NCBI RefSeq assembly: GCF_003346775.1
Contig: NZ_CP031219.1
Location: 1,736,001-1,800,000, forward strand
Source of the DNA: Malaciobacter mytili LMG 24559
GTDB taxonomy: Bacteria; Campylobacterota; Campylobacteria; Campylobacterales; Arcobacteraceae
Length of the DNA stretch: 64,000 nt
Direction of reading: 5' to 3'
In this document: positions 44,711 through 53,771 of the stretch, piece after piece
Position numbering within the stretch: the first letter of the stretch is position 1
Layout of the letters: each line of letters begins with the position of its first letter
Made by a program: the position numbers and the translations under genes
The notes under the pieces: generated by a model
What the model was told of the DNA's origin: nothing
What the model saw: the letters and a program-made list of their open reading frames with translations, nothing else
The model's database searches: none

Positions 44711-44740
44711 AAATTAATTGATAATAGTTATCAAAATTAA
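44711..44740 (-). promoter_or_regulatory. Symmetric element: terminator of the PnuC-like gene or Fur-like site before the ankyrin gene
   Basis: TTGATAA (44718-44724), a TAG centre and TTATCAA (44728-44734) form a perfect inverted repeat. Flanking AAATTAA/TTAATTT pairs extend it to a 14-bp stem with a two-base bulge, and T-rich sequence follows on the minus strand. That fits a terminator directly after the PnuC-like stop. The core also resembles the GATAAT-type inverted repeat of Fur sites upstream of the ankyrin gene. Confidence 0.45.
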
Positions 44741-45333
44741 TTTTTGCTTTTAAATTTATTTAAATACTCTTGTATCTCTTCTTTCATTGTATTTTTATAC
44801 CCATTTAAAGAAGTATAAATAAAAAATACTGATTGGGCCATAAAGAAATAAAAACCATTTGAATATCCCACATATACATATAAAACATCTGCAAGAAAAA
44901 ATAAAATAAAAGCATACGATCTTCTTATATGACTATGACTTGATAATAAAAAGTTCCCAATAATTGCCATTGAAGCAGCACAAGTATCAATAGGTAAGAT
45001 TTCAAATTCAATTGATGTAATTGATTTAAAATAAAATGCGATTAATAAAATAAGCACATAAATTAAAGTTATAAAAGCTAAGATTCTAAAATCTCTTTTA
45101 GGATTTAAAGACTTTTTTATAACTCCTAAAAAAGCACCAGCATAAAAGAATAGTAATTGCATAATCATAGGAATTTTTCCCTCAAAAAGGAAAAAAGCAA
45201 ATAAGCAAAGATTTGCACATAAAAAGCTAATAAAGGCTAGATACAAAGGTCTTTGGTTATCTTTTGTACTTAAAGACATTAAATATGCCCCTAAAATAGA
45301 AAATACCGCACCAAAAGCCTCAAGAAATACCAT
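44737..45333 (-). CDS. PnuC-like inner-membrane protein
   Basis: 198 residues with six or seven membrane helices. The second half, with IDTCAASMAIIGNFLLSSHSHIR and FFIYTSLNGYKNT, follows the pattern of PnuC vitamin transporters (LD....A..L...) and related YgjV proteins. The first residues AFGAVFSILGAYLMS fit the same fold. PnuC carries nicotinamide riboside or, in related proteins, thiamine or riboflavin by facilitated diffusion; no NAD or vitamin gene is adjacent, so the substrate is open. Confidence 0.55.
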   Translation of the reverse strand: MVFLEAFGAVFSILGAYLMSLSTKDNQRPLYLAFISFLCANLCLFAFFLFEGKIPMIMQLLFFYAGAFLGVIKKSLNPKRDFRILAFITLIYVLILLIAFYFKSITSIEFEILPIDTCAASMAIIGNFLLSSHSHIRRSYAFILFFLADVLYVYVGYSNGFYFFMAQSVFFIYTSLNGYKNTMKEEIQEYLNKFKSKN

Positions 45334-45411
45334 TTAAACTCCAAATTTTTTGTCTATTATAATAGCTTTTAATAAAAGCAATATAAAACCTATATTTTGA
45401 TTACTTTTTAA

Positions 45412-46548
45412 TTACATTGAAGTAATTATGCCCTCTTGAAGTTTTTTACTTATATTATTTATATTTTTAATAAGAAGTCTATGTTCTGGTTTAAATATTT
45501 TTGCAATAAATCTTGTCTCTTTATTTGTAAAGCCCTCTGGGTCTTTATCTTCAACTTGTAATTTATCATCTAAAAAAAACACTCTTTTTAATTTATAGTT
45601 TGTATGTCTTACATAATAAACTATTGCAAATTTTTTCTGATTTATCTTTTCAATAGTAACAATTACTCTATTTTCTTTTATACTCTCTTTATATGGAACA
45701 ATTTGTTTAAAATCTTTTATTTGTATATAACCAATATAAAGTTTTGTAAAAACATCAAAATATAAAGATAGTTTATAAGTTCTAAAAAAATTCAAATCTA
45801 CTGCATGAGTTTTATGAGACCTACTTTTTAATAAAATCCACTCTAAAGTTTGAAAATATGAAAACTTTTTATAATTAACATTTATTGCTTCAATATACTT
45901 TTCTTCTGTGTATTTAATTAGTTTTCCATGATTGGTATTTTTAAAAATCAAATCTTTAAGAAGTTTATCATCATTAAAATCTTTTGTTATCCAAATAGTA
46001 CAATAATCAGGAAATCTACTTATTCCTGTTGAACCCTCTGTTAAAACTATCAAAGCTTTTATTTGAAGATTTGGAAATAGAATTTTTAAAAGTGCTGATT
46101 TTTTAAAAAGTCTTTTATTTAAACCTGCTGTTTTTTTTGATTTACTCATTTCTACAAAATAAATACTATCTTTTGTAAAAAATAAAGCATCAAATTCACT
46201 TATATCTTTATAAACAGATTTATAAACAATTTGCGCACCTTTATCTATTAGTAACCCATTTTTTTTAAAAATATTATTTTTATTTTGATGGGGACCTTTT
46301 AAAACAAAACTAGTAATATTTTCATTTTCTTTAGCATATCTTAGTAAATGTTCATAGATGATATTTTCAAAAACTTCTCCTTTAAAACTATGATAAGCTG
46401 CACTTTCATAAGATTCTTCTTTTAAGTTTTTATTTTCATCGTAAAGTAGTGTTAAATTTTTATTATCATATTTATAAAAAAATAGATTATCTTTTATATA
46501 ATTTAAATCTAAATTTTTTATCTCGTTGCTAATTTTAAATTCTTGCAA
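45412..46548 (-). CDS. Unknown protein with a possible PD-(D/E)XK-like nuclease core
   Basis: 378 residues, soluble. FKGEVFENIIYEHL at about 55-68, SEFDALFF near 115 and FVEMSKSK near 130 recall the E...D...ExK arrangement of PD-(D/E)XK nucleases, but the last motif has Ser where Lys is usual. The region after about 200 is unassigned. The start is TTG without a visible SD, which is unusual here. It is a single-gene unit next to the PnuC-like gene. A nuclease or a DNA-binding relic are possibilities. Confidence 0.55.
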   Translation of the reverse strand: MQEFKISNEIKNLDLNYIKDNLFFYKYDNKNLTLLYDENKNLKEESYESAAYHSFKGEVFENIIYEHLLRYAKENENITSFVLKGPHQNKNNIFKKNGLLIDKGAQIVYKSVYKDISEFDALFFTKDSIYFVEMSKSKKTAGLNKRLFKKSALLKILFPNLQIKALIVLTEGSTGISRFPDYCTIWITKDFNDDKLLKDLIFKNTNHGKLIKYTEEKYIEAINVNYKKFSYFQTLEWILLKSRSHKTHAVDLNFFRTYKLSLYFDVFTKLYIGYIQIKDFKQIVPYKESIKENRVIVTIEKINQKKFAIVYYVRHTNYKLKRVFFLDDKLQVEDKDPEGFTNKETRFIAKIFKPEHRLLIKNINNISKKLQEGIITSM

Positions 46549-46636
46549 AATTCTATTTTAGTATCTTCTGATACGTTTTTTCCTTTTATAATTTTTATGA
46601 TTATAGCTAAAGGGGAGTTGATTGTAAAGTAAAAAG

Positions 46637-46668
46637 TTAAAAAAGAGGACAAAAATCCTCTTTTTTAA
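46637..46668 (-). terminator. Strong terminator of the metNIQ operon
   Basis: TTAAAAAAGAGGA (46637-46649) and TCCTCTTTTTTAA (46656-46668) form a perfect 13-bp stem with a 6-base loop, directly after the metQ stop. On the minus strand the stem ends in a T run, the standard intrinsic form. Confidence 0.9.
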
Positions 46669-47472
46669 TTAGAATGCTTCTATTATAGCACCTTGGTATT
46701 TAGTTCTTATAAATGTTTTAATTTCTTCTGAATTAATAGCTTTATTTAAAGCTTGAATATAAGGTTTATTTTCATTTCCAGCTTTAACTGAAACAATATT
46801 TGCATAAGGAGAATCTTTTGATTCAATTGCTAAAGCATCTTTTAATGGATTTAAATTTGATAATAAAGCATAGTTTGTATTAATAACTGCTGCTGTTACT
46901 TCATCTAATACTCTTGGTAATTGTGGAGCATCTAACTCTTCAATTTTTAAATTTTTTGGATTATCTAAAATATCTTTTGCAGTTTTTAATTCAACATCTT
47001 TAAATGTTAAAAGCCCTTCTCTTTGTAAAATATCTAAAGCTCTACTTTCATTTGTAGGGTCATTTGGAACAGCAATTGTATCACCATCTTTAATATCTTT
47101 TAAAGATTTGATTTTACTTGAATAAACACCCATTGGCTCTAAATGAACATTTACAGTTTTAACTATATGAGTATTTTTATTTTTATTAAACTCATCCATA
47201 TATGGCACGTGTTGGAAGAAGTTAGCATCTAATTCACCCTCTTCTACTGCAATATTTGGAGTTACATAATCAGTAAATTCTACTATTTCTAGTGTATATC
47301 CCTCTTTTGCTAAGATTTTTTTTACTTCTTGTAAAATTTCAGCATGTGGAATTGGAGTTGCCCCAACTTTAATAACTGTTTTTTCTTGTTCTTTTGGTTT
47401 TTCATTATCAGAACAAGCACCTAAAAATAATGCAACAAGTGCAACTAAAACAATCTTAAAAATGTTTTTCAT
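46669..47472 (-). CDS. metQ: MetQ, methionine-binding lipoprotein
   Basis: 267 residues with a lipoprotein signal (LGAC, Cys at about 20). The NLPA family motifs include GATPIPHAEIL, ANFFQHVPYMDEFN and AVPNDPTNESRALD. It binds D/L-methionine in the periplasm and delivers it to the MetNI transporter. It is the last gene of metN-metI-metQ, 12 bases after metI. Confidence 0.93.
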   Translation of the reverse strand: MKNIFKIVLVALVALFLGACSDNEKPKEQEKTVIKVGATPIPHAEILQEVKKILAKEGYTLEIVEFTDYVTPNIAVEEGELDANFFQHVPYMDEFNKNKNTHIVKTVNVHLEPMGVYSSKIKSLKDIKDGDTIAVPNDPTNESRALDILQREGLLTFKDVELKTAKDILDNPKNLKIEELDAPQLPRVLDEVTAAVINTNYALLSNLNPLKDALAIESKDSPYANIVSVKAGNENKPYIQALNKAINSEEIKTFIRTKYQGAIIEAF

Positions 47473-47484
47473 TTATATCCTTTC

Positions 47485-48123
47485 TTATTTTTTAGTAATT
47501 TTATATAAATAGTCACCTAAACTTTGAAAAATCTGTACAAGCACTATTAAAATTAAAACTGTATATAGCATAATATCCGTTTGAAATCTATAATATCCAA
47601 ACTTAATAGCCACATCTCCTAATCCACCTCCACCAACAGCACCAGCCATTGCAGAGAAACCAATAACAGTAATCAAAGTCAAAGTTATGGCTGAAATAAT
47701 ACCAGGTAATGCTTCAACTAACATTATTTTAAAAACTATTTGAAAATTTCCAGCTCCAAATGATTTTGCAGCTTCAATCACTCCATTATCTACCTCTTTT
47801 AATGCACTTTCAATTAATCTTGCAATAAAAGGTGCTGCACCAATAGTTAAAGGAATTATAGCAGCAGTAGTTCCAATACTTTTCCCCACAATTAGCTTTG
47901 TTAAAGGGAAAAGAACAATCATAAGTATAATAAAGGGAAATGACCTTAAAGTGTTTATTACCACATCTAAAACTCTATAAAGTTTAATATTTTCCATAAG
48001 TCCATCTTTTTGAGTCAAAATAAGAACTATTGCAGTAAAAAAACCAATAATAACAGCTAAAAGCGTAGAAACTAAACTCATATATAAAGTTTCACCAATT
48101 GCTGGCAGTAAAATATCCATCAT
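47485..48123 (-). CDS. metI: MetI, methionine ABC transporter permease
   Basis: 212 residues with five membrane helices. The coupling-loop region is [26 protein letters not shown], the EAA motif. The ATG at 48123 has GGGAG 8 bases upstream; a TTG 15 bases earlier is less likely. It overlaps the metN stop by four bases (ATGA). Confidence 0.92.
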   Translation of the reverse strand: MMDILLPAIGETLYMSLVSTLLAVIIGFFTAIVLILTQKDGLMENIKLYRVLDVVINTLRSFPFIILMIVLFPLTKLIVGKSIGTTAAIIPLTIGAAPFIARLIESALKEVDNGVIEAAKSFGAGNFQIVFKIMLVEALPGIISAITLTLITVIGFSAMAGAVGGGGLGDVAIKFGYYRFQTDIMLYTVLILIVLVQIFQSLGDYLYKITKK

Positions 48124-49079
48124 TTTAAAATCTCCCAAGTAATAGCTCTATTTTCCAAATATTTACAAACAATTTCTTTTTGTTCTTCTTTTATATTTAT
48201 AACCATATTTCCAATAATATGAGTATTTATCTCTTCTAGTTTACCCCATACAATACTAAAATCAATATCAAGTTCTCTTGCCATTGAAGTAATTAGTGAT
48301 TGATAAGCATTATCTTTTGGAAAATATAGCTTAATATTAACACCCTCTTTTGGTACAACTTCTTCTTCTCCTAAGAAGTGTTTCATTTTCTCATCAGGTT
48401 TTAAAAATAAATCTTCTGTTACATCAAGACCTATAATATTACCATGCTCAAGAAGTAAAGCTTTTTGAGCTATTTGTTTTACAACTTCCATCTCGTGAGT
48501 AACTAGAATAATTGTAATATTTAACTGCTTATTAATCTTTTTTAAAAGATTTAATATTGAAGTAGTTGTATTTGGATCAAGTGCAGAAGTTGCTTCATCT
48601 GAAAGTAAAATTTCAGGGTCTAAAGTTAAAGCTCTTGCTATTGCAACTCTTTGTTTTTGACCTCCACTTAACTCTTTTGGATAAGAATTAACTTTACTTT
48701 CTAAACCAACAAGTTCTAAAAGATTTAAAACTTTTTTCTCTATTTCATCTTTAGAGTATCCCCAAAGTTCCATAGGTAAAGAAACATTTTCAAATACTGT
48801 TTTTCTTTGAAGAAGTGAAAAATGTTGAAATATCATTCCAATATTTTTTCTAAACTCTCTTAACTTTAATTTTGTTAAGTTTTTAACCTCTTTTTTATTT
48901 ACTAAAAGTGAGCCTTCATGGTAATCTTCCAGTCCATTTATACATCTTAAAAGTGTAGATTTACCTGCTCCACTATGCCCAACAATAGCAAAAATATCAC
49001 CTTTATCAATAGAAAGATTGATATTATTTAATACTTTTATTTGCCCATAGTATTTATTTAAATTTTTTATCTCTATCAA
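48120..49079 (-). CDS. metN: MetN, methionine ABC transporter ATPase
   Basis: 319 residues. Walker A is GHSGAGKST, the signature is LSGGQKQRV, and Walker B is [12 protein letters not shown]. The C-terminal ~75 residues form the ACT-like NIL domain that binds methionine and inhibits transport. The start is TTG with AAGG 7 bases upstream. No S-box or other known methionine riboswitch is visible in the 175-base upstream region, so regulation is not evident. Confidence 0.95.
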   Translation of the reverse strand: MIEIKNLNKYYGQIKVLNNINLSIDKGDIFAIVGHSGAGKSTLLRCINGLEDYHEGSLLVNKKEVKNLTKLKLREFRKNIGMIFQHFSLLQRKTVFENVSLPMELWGYSKDEIEKKVLNLLELVGLESKVNSYPKELSGGQKQRVAIARALTLDPEILLSDEATSALDPNTTTSILNLLKKINKQLNITIILVTHEMEVVKQIAQKALLLEHGNIIGLDVTEDLFLKPDEKMKHFLGEEEVVPKEGVNIKLYFPKDNAYQSLITSMARELDIDFSIVWGKLEEINTHIIGNMVINIKEEQKEIVCKYLENRAITWEILK

Positions 49080-49254
49080 AAGTAAACCTTATAATATTTT
49101 TAACTGAATATAATATTAAAATACTACTAATAAAACCCTTTAATAAAAACTTTTAGAAATTTTTCAATAACTAAATGCTTATTTTATACTCAAAAATTTA
49201 CTTAATCTAAATTTACTAAAAATTTTAATAATATTTAAAACAAAAAGGCTTTTT

Positions 49255-49944
49255 ATGAAAAAAAATATCTTAATTACTGGCTGTAGCTCAGGCTTGGGAC
49301 TTGCACTTACTAATTTATATTTACAAAAAGGTTATAAGGTATTTGGTCTTTCAAGAAAAAAACCTCCAATAGAAAATAAAGATTTTGAATTTAAACAAAT
49401 TGATTTATCAAAGACTTTAAAAATTAAAAAACTTTTAGAAGAATATTTACTAAATATTAAAGAGTTTGAATTAGTATATTTAAATGCAGGAATATTAGGT
49501 GAGATAAAAACCCTTGATTTATTAAGTTTAGATGAAATGAAAGAGGTTTTTGAAATAAATGTTTTTGCAAATAAAGAAATACTTGATATTTTAGCAAAAT
49601 GTAAAGTAGAAAAAATATTAGCAATTTCATCAGGAGCTTCAATAAATGGCTCAAAAGGTTGGGCTTCTTATAGTTTATCAAAAGCTGGAATTAATATGCT
49701 TATTAATTTATATGCAAAAGAGTTAATAAACACTAAACTTTATGCAATTGCCCCTGGAGTAATAAAAACACCAATGACAGATTATATTAGATTTGAAATT
49801 GATGAAGAGATTTTTCCTTCTGCAAAAAGATTAAAAGAAGGTGAAATACAAACACCAAAAGAGGCTGCACAAAGAGTTGATAAAACTTTAGAAAAACTTG
49901 AAACTATTCCTAGTGGTAGTTTTATTGATGTTCGAAAAATTTAA
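49255..49944 (+). CDS. Short-chain dehydrogenase/reductase
   Basis: 229 residues of the SDR family. The cofactor-binding motif is TGCSSGLGLAL at about 7-17, NAG occurs in YLNAGILG, and the catalytic Ser and YxxxK are in AISSGASIN and YSLSKAG. An AAAAAGG SD precedes the ATG. Substrate unknown. It is divergent from metN and convergent with the OFA transporter gene. Confidence 0.88.
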   Translation: MKKNILITGCSSGLGLALTNLYLQKGYKVFGLSRKKPPIENKDFEFKQIDLSKTLKIKKLLEEYLLNIKEFELVYLNAGILGEIKTLDLLSLDEMKEVFEINVFANKEILDILAKCKVEKILAISSGASINGSKGWASYSLSKAGINMLINLYAKELINTKLYAIAPGVIKTPMTDYIRFEIDEEIFPSAKRLKEGEIQTPKEAAQRVDKTLEKLETIPSGSFIDVRKI

Positions 49945-49969
49945 CAAAAGAGAGTTTCTCTTTTGTTAA
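49941..49969. terminator. Bidirectional hairpin between the SDR and OFA transporter genes
   Basis: TTAACAAAAGAGA and TCTCTTTTGTTAA form a perfect 13-bp stem with a three-base GTT loop. The SDR stop codon lies in the left arm and the OFA stop begins at the base after the right arm. T-rich sequence on both strands suits termination in both directions. Confidence 0.9.
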
Positions 49970-51208
49970 TTAGTGATTATTTTGTTTTTTAATTTTTTTA
50001 ATATTAATTAACATTGCAATTGATACAACCAATGCAATACAGAAAAACCCTGCAAAAACATAAAGCGTTTGAGCATAACTTCCTGTCATATCTTTTACAT
50101 TTGAAATAATTAGTGGTCCAACAAGTCCAGCAGCTGCCCAAGCTGTTAAAATATACCCATGAATAGCACCTAATTCTTTTGTTCCAAAAATATCTCCAAT
50201 ATAAGCTGGTATTGAAGCAAAACCTCCACCATAACAAGACATTATAAAATATAAAATAATTTGAAATAAGATAAGCTCACTAATACTAGGTAATGCATAA
50301 AAAGCTATTGCTTGTGTTGCAAAAAAGATAATATAAACAACTGGTCTAGTTAAAAAATCAGAAATACTAGCCCAAAAGATTCTTCCTGCCCCATTAAATA
50401 CTCCCATAAGACCAACAGCAGCAGCTGCTGCTAAAGCACTCATACCCATTGCTTCTTGTAATAAAGGAGAAGCTACTCCAATAATTGCAATTCCACAAGT
50501 AACATTTATAAAAAGCATAATCCAAAGACCATAAAATCTAGGAGTTTTAACTGCTTCATTTAATCCCATAGAAGATAAATCTTTTTTAAGTTTTTTCTTT
50601 CCACTTTCTAATTTTTTCTTAAATTTTTTTGGCATATAACCTTCTTGAGGTTTTTCTAAATAAATTGCAGATAAAAACATAATTACAAAGTAAACTGCCC
50701 CAAGAATAAAAAAAGTATTTGCAATACCAACAGAACCTATTAAAAGTTTAATTGCAGGCCCTGAAATTGCTGAAGCAAATCCAAATCCCATAATAGCTAA
50801 ACCTGTAGCCATTCCTCTTTTATCAGGAAACCATTTTACTAAAGTTGAAACAGGAGAGATATAACCTATTCCTAAACCACAACCACCTAAAACTCCATAA
50901 AAAAAGTATAAAAGAAGTTTTGATTCCATTAAAATAGCAAGTCCTGAACCTGCTGTTCCAATACCAAAAGCAAAAGCTGCAATAGTTGCAGAAACTCTAG
51001 GACCATTTTTTTCTACAAATTTACCCATAAGTGCAGCTGATAATCCAAGAAAGAAAATAGCTATACTAAAAGCAATAGTTACATCTGTTAAATTCCAATT
51101 CATCTGTTGTTGGATTGGATTTACATATACACTCCAAGCGTAAACAGAACCGATACAAATATGAACTCCAACAGCAGCTAAAGCCATAAGCCAACGATTT
51201 TTTTCCAT
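49970..51208 (-). CDS. OFA-family major facilitator transporter
   Basis: 412 residues with twelve predicted membrane helices. The N-terminal VHICIGSVYAWSVYVNPI is the start typical of the oxalate/formate antiporter (OFA) family, and GFASAISGPAIKLLIG and GLMGVFNGAGRIFWA are shared motifs. The substrate may be a carboxylate, but members vary. A GGGGAAATAT leader gives a strong SD. A hairpin at 51247-51274 separates it from the ZIP gene upstream. Confidence 0.85.
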   Translation of the reverse strand: MEKNRWLMALAAVGVHICIGSVYAWSVYVNPIQQQMNWNLTDVTIAFSIAIFFLGLSAALMGKFVEKNGPRVSATIAAFAFGIGTAGSGLAILMESKLLLYFFYGVLGGCGLGIGYISPVSTLVKWFPDKRGMATGLAIMGFGFASAISGPAIKLLIGSVGIANTFFILGAVYFVIMFLSAIYLEKPQEGYMPKKFKKKLESGKKKLKKDLSSMGLNEAVKTPRFYGLWIMLFINVTCGIAIIGVASPLLQEAMGMSALAAAAAVGLMGVFNGAGRIFWASISDFLTRPVVYIIFFATQAIAFYALPSISELILFQIILYFIMSCYGGGFASIPAYIGDIFGTKELGAIHGYILTAWAAAGLVGPLIISNVKDMTGSYAQTLYVFAGFFCIALVVSIAMLINIKKIKKQNNH

Positions 51209-51246
51209 ATATATTTCCCCATGATTTGTGTGTGTAAAATAAATGC

Positions 51247-51274
51247 GGATTTTATCATAAGAAGAATAAAATCC
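51247..51274 (-). terminator. Hairpin after the ZIP-family gene
   Basis: GGATTTTAT (51247-51255) and ATAAAATCC (51266-51274) form a perfect 9-bp stem with a 10-base loop. It lies 30 bases after the ZIP-family stop and upstream of the OFA gene. The following T run is short, so strength is uncertain. Confidence 0.5.
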
Positions 51275-51304
51275 CTATTTTATATAACTTTTAATTATAA
51301 TTTA

Positions 51305-52021
51305 TTATATAGAAAAAGTTTTGGAAAAAATTCCCACAATAAATCCAATATTTACTCCAATTGCAATAAGTCTATTGTTTTTATATCTTAAACTTGGAGC
51401 TATATCTTGAAAAATAAGATATAAAATTCCACCACTTGCAAAAAGCATTAAAGCAGAAGTTATATTTTGATTTGAAGATAATAAGTAGTATCCTAAAAGT
51501 GAAAAAATCACACCTACAAAACTTAATAAAAAAAGTATCAATAAAGTTTTTTTTATAGAAAATCTTGATTTTCTAAGTTCTAAATAAGAGTTAAAAGCTT
51601 CAGGAAAGTTTTGCAATCCTATAAATAATGCCAATATAATTCCTATTTTATAATCATATGCAAAAAGAGCTCCTAAGGCTATGGATTCTGGAATAAAGTC
51701 TAAAAGCATAGCCATTATTTGTGCTATATTTCCAGCTTTACTTTGTATATAACCATCAATTAAATAAAAAATTATTCCCCCAAATAAAAAAAGAGTAATA
51801 GCCAATAAAACTGATGTTTTTTCTAAACCTTGAGGAACTAAAACAAAAGAGATTGCACTTAACATAATTCCCGTACCAAAAGCTATAAAAAAATGAACTA
51901 TTTCATCTTTTAAAAAACCTTTTTTAAAGTTTTTTTCAAAAAATAAAGAAAAAAGTCCACCTAAAAAAACAGTAATACCAGAAAGAAGAGAATAAAAAAT
52001 AATTGAAGAAATAATACTCAT
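51305..52021 (-). CDS. ZIP-family metal transporter with altered metal-site residues
   Basis: 238 residues with about eight membrane helices. The family motifs of helices 4 and 5 are present but changed: DFIPESIALG in place of H-N-x-P-E-G, and LQNFPEAF in place of the second H-N-x-P-E-G. Both His ligands are replaced (Asp and Gln), while both Glu remain. It may carry another divalent cation or another solute. A soluble loop between helices 3 and 4 is short and has no His cluster. Confidence 0.72.
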   Translation of the reverse strand: MSIISSIIFYSLLSGITVFLGGLFSLFFEKNFKKGFLKDEIVHFFIAFGTGIMLSAISFVLVPQGLEKTSVLLAITLFLFGGIIFYLIDGYIQSKAGNIAQIMAMLLDFIPESIALGALFAYDYKIGIILALFIGLQNFPEAFNSYLELRKSRFSIKKTLLILFLLSFVGVIFSLLGYYLLSSNQNITSALMLFASGGILYLIFQDIAPSLRYKNNRLIAIGVNIGFIVGIFSKTFSI

Positions 52022-52070
52022 ATACTATAACCTTAAAAATTATTTTAAGATTATAGCATATTAAAATAAG

Positions 52071-53273
52071 TTAAGACTTTGAAGCACAACAAGCAGTAAA
52101 TAAAACATCTGTTGAAGAGTTTAGTGCTGTCTCCATTGAATCTTGAACTACTCCAATAACAAACCCAATTGCCACAACTTGAAGTGCAATATCATTAGTA
52201 ATTCCAAATAATGAGCAAGCTAAAGGTATTAAAAGAAGTGAACCACCAGCAACACCAGAAGCCCCACACGCAGCTAATGAAGCAATAACACTTAATAGCA
52301 ATGCAGTAAAAATATCTACATTTATACCTAAAGTATGAACTGTTGCTAAAGTTAAAATAGTAATTGTAACTGCTGCTCCTGCCATATTTGTTGTTGCACC
52401 TAAAGGAATAGATACAGAATAAGTATTTTCATCTAAATTTAACTTTTTACATAAATTCATATTTACAGGTATATTTGCAGCACTACTTCTTGTAAAAAAA
52501 GCAGTAATTGCACTTTCTTTTATACAAATAAATAATAAAGGGAAAGGGTTTTTCTTAGTTTTAATAAATACAATTAAAGGATTTATTACAAAAAGCATAA
52601 AAAGCATTGTTCCAACTAATAAAACCAAAATTCTTCCATAACTTAAAAGTGAAGCCATACCTGTTTTTGCAAAAGTATCGGCAACCAAACCAAAAATCCC
52701 AAAAGGTGCAAGTCTTATTATAAACTGTACGATTTTTGTAACACCTGTTGAAACATCAAAAAATACTTTTTTAGTTTCAGCACTACTATAGTGCATGGCA
52801 ATACCAAGTCCAATTGCCCAAGCCAAAATTCCCATAAAATTTCCAGTTAATAAAGCATGTACAGGATTATCTACAATATTAAAAAGAACTCCTTGAAGTA
52901 CACTTACCACACTATCTGGGGGATTTAAAGGTTCATTTGCTTTTAGTAAAACTAAAGTTGTAGGAAATAAGTAACTAACAATGATAGAAACAAAAGCAGC
53001 TAAAAAAGTACCAACTAAATATAAAAATATAATTGGTTTTATATTTGTTTGAACACCCATTTCTTTAGTTGCAATTGCAGTTGAAACTAAAATAAAAACC
53101 AAAATAGGAGCAATTGCTTTTAATGCATCAACAAATAATTTTCCTAAAATTGAAACACTAGAAGCAACCTCTTTAAAAAAAGCTCCAACAATAACACCTA
53201 ATACAATTCCCACTGAAATTTGTAGTACCAAATTTCCATTGAAATATCTACTAACTAAACTATTTTTATTCAT
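52071..53273 (-). CDS. sstT: SstT, sodium/serine-threonine symporter
   Basis: 400 residues of the dicarboxylate/amino-acid:cation symporter (DAACS) family with eight helices and two re-entrant loops. [16 protein letters not shown] matches the serine-rich hairpin, and [18 protein letters not shown] matches the NMDGT-type motif in its SstT form. The ATG at 53273 has AGGA 5 bases upstream; one codon pair earlier is another ATG without room for an SD. It imports serine and threonine, important carbon sources in this phylum. Confidence 0.92.
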   Translation of the reverse strand: MNKNSLVSRYFNGNLVLQISVGIVLGVIVGAFFKEVASSVSILGKLFVDALKAIAPILVFILVSTAIATKEMGVQTNIKPIIFLYLVGTFLAAFVSIIVSYLFPTTLVLLKANEPLNPPDSVVSVLQGVLFNIVDNPVHALLTGNFMGILAWAIGLGIAMHYSSAETKKVFFDVSTGVTKIVQFIIRLAPFGIFGLVADTFAKTGMASLLSYGRILVLLVGTMLFMLFVINPLIVFIKTKKNPFPLLFICIKESAITAFFTRSSAANIPVNMNLCKKLNLDENTYSVSIPLGATTNMAGAAVTITILTLATVHTLGINVDIFTALLLSVIASLAACGASGVAGGSLLLIPLACSLFGITNDIALQVVAIGFVIGVVQDSMETALNSSTDVLFTACCASKS

Positions 53274-53368
53274 GAACATCCTATTAAAAAAGAGAGTATA
53301 ACAAATTTTTATCTTAAATTAAAAATTTTTGAAACTATTTACTAATTTTTATATTTAAGCTAAAATTT

Positions 53369-53374
53369 TATAAT
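53369..53374 (+). promoter_or_regulatory. Putative -10 element of the 37-residue gene
   Basis: TATAAT lies about 66 bases upstream of the ATG at 53441. No good -35 is seen, which is common for this phylum. The predicted leader is about 60 bases. Confidence 0.4.
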
Positions 53375-53440
53375 GAAACCAAAATGTAATAATTAAATTG
53401 TAAGATTTCAATATATCAACAATATAAAAAGGAGGAAAAA

Positions 53441-53554
53441 ATGTTAAAAGCTAGTTTATCATTAGTTGCAATTAGTACAATGTTTTGTATTTATGCAAGT
53501 ATAACTTTATTTAAAGAATATATTTTAACTTCAAATACAAATATAGCCTCATAA
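53441..53554 (+). CDS. Small single-span membrane protein
   Basis: 37 residues (M-L-K-A-S-L-S-L-V-A-I-S-T-M-F-C and on). A near-ideal AAAAGGAGG SD lies 5 bases before the ATG, a TATAAT is upstream, and a strong hairpin begins within the last codons. Residues 5-22 form one hydrophobic span followed by a short charged and polar tail. Function unknown; small membrane proteins often modify larger complexes. The surrounding signals make it more convincing than length alone would. Confidence 0.7.
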   Translation: MLKASLSLVAISTMFCIYASITLFKEYILTSNTNIAS

Positions 53555-53569
53555 GCTGTTATGAGGCTA
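53544..53569. terminator. Bidirectional hairpin after the small membrane protein gene
   Basis: TAGCCTCATAA and TTATGAGGCTA form a perfect 11-bp stem with a GCTG loop. It includes the stop codon of the plus-strand gene and the stop of the convergent Cys-rich gene (53567-53569). Confidence 0.85.
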
Positions 53570-53770
53570 TAAAGAAGGAATAAATTTCTTTTTAAATAAT
53601 TCTTTATCTTTTAAAAATAAATCTACACAACTTTCACAAATACAGCTTTTTTCTTTAAAAAAAGAGCTCAAAGAGATTAATTCTTTAGGAATATTTTTAT
53701 TCTTGCACCAGCAGCTATTTATATTTAAACTATTACAGTTATTGTGTTTTTTACAAAAAGGACAAAACAA
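53567..53770 (-). CDS. Cysteine-rich CWC-type protein
   Basis: 67 residues. CPFCKKHNNC, SCWC and SCICESCV give the CxxC...CWC...C.C..C pattern of the small cysteine-rich CWC family, which probably binds zinc. The start is TTG with an AGAAG-type SD, one base after the stop of the methyltransferase gene upstream. Function unknown, but a gene of this kind often sits beside RNA-modification enzymes. Confidence 0.75.
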   Translation of the reverse strand: MFCPFCKKHNNCNSLNINSCWCKNKNIPKELISLSSFFKEKSCICESCVDLFLKDKELFKKKFIPSL

Positions 53771-53771
53771 T

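Noticed and set aside
47200-47220. TGGCAC followed by a TTGG, resembling a sigma-54 promoter
   Set aside because: It is inside metQ and lacks the TTGC element at the right spacing.
49080-49254. A methionine riboswitch before metN
   Set aside because: No S-box, SAM-II or related core is visible in the 175-base region; only AT-rich promoter-like DNA.
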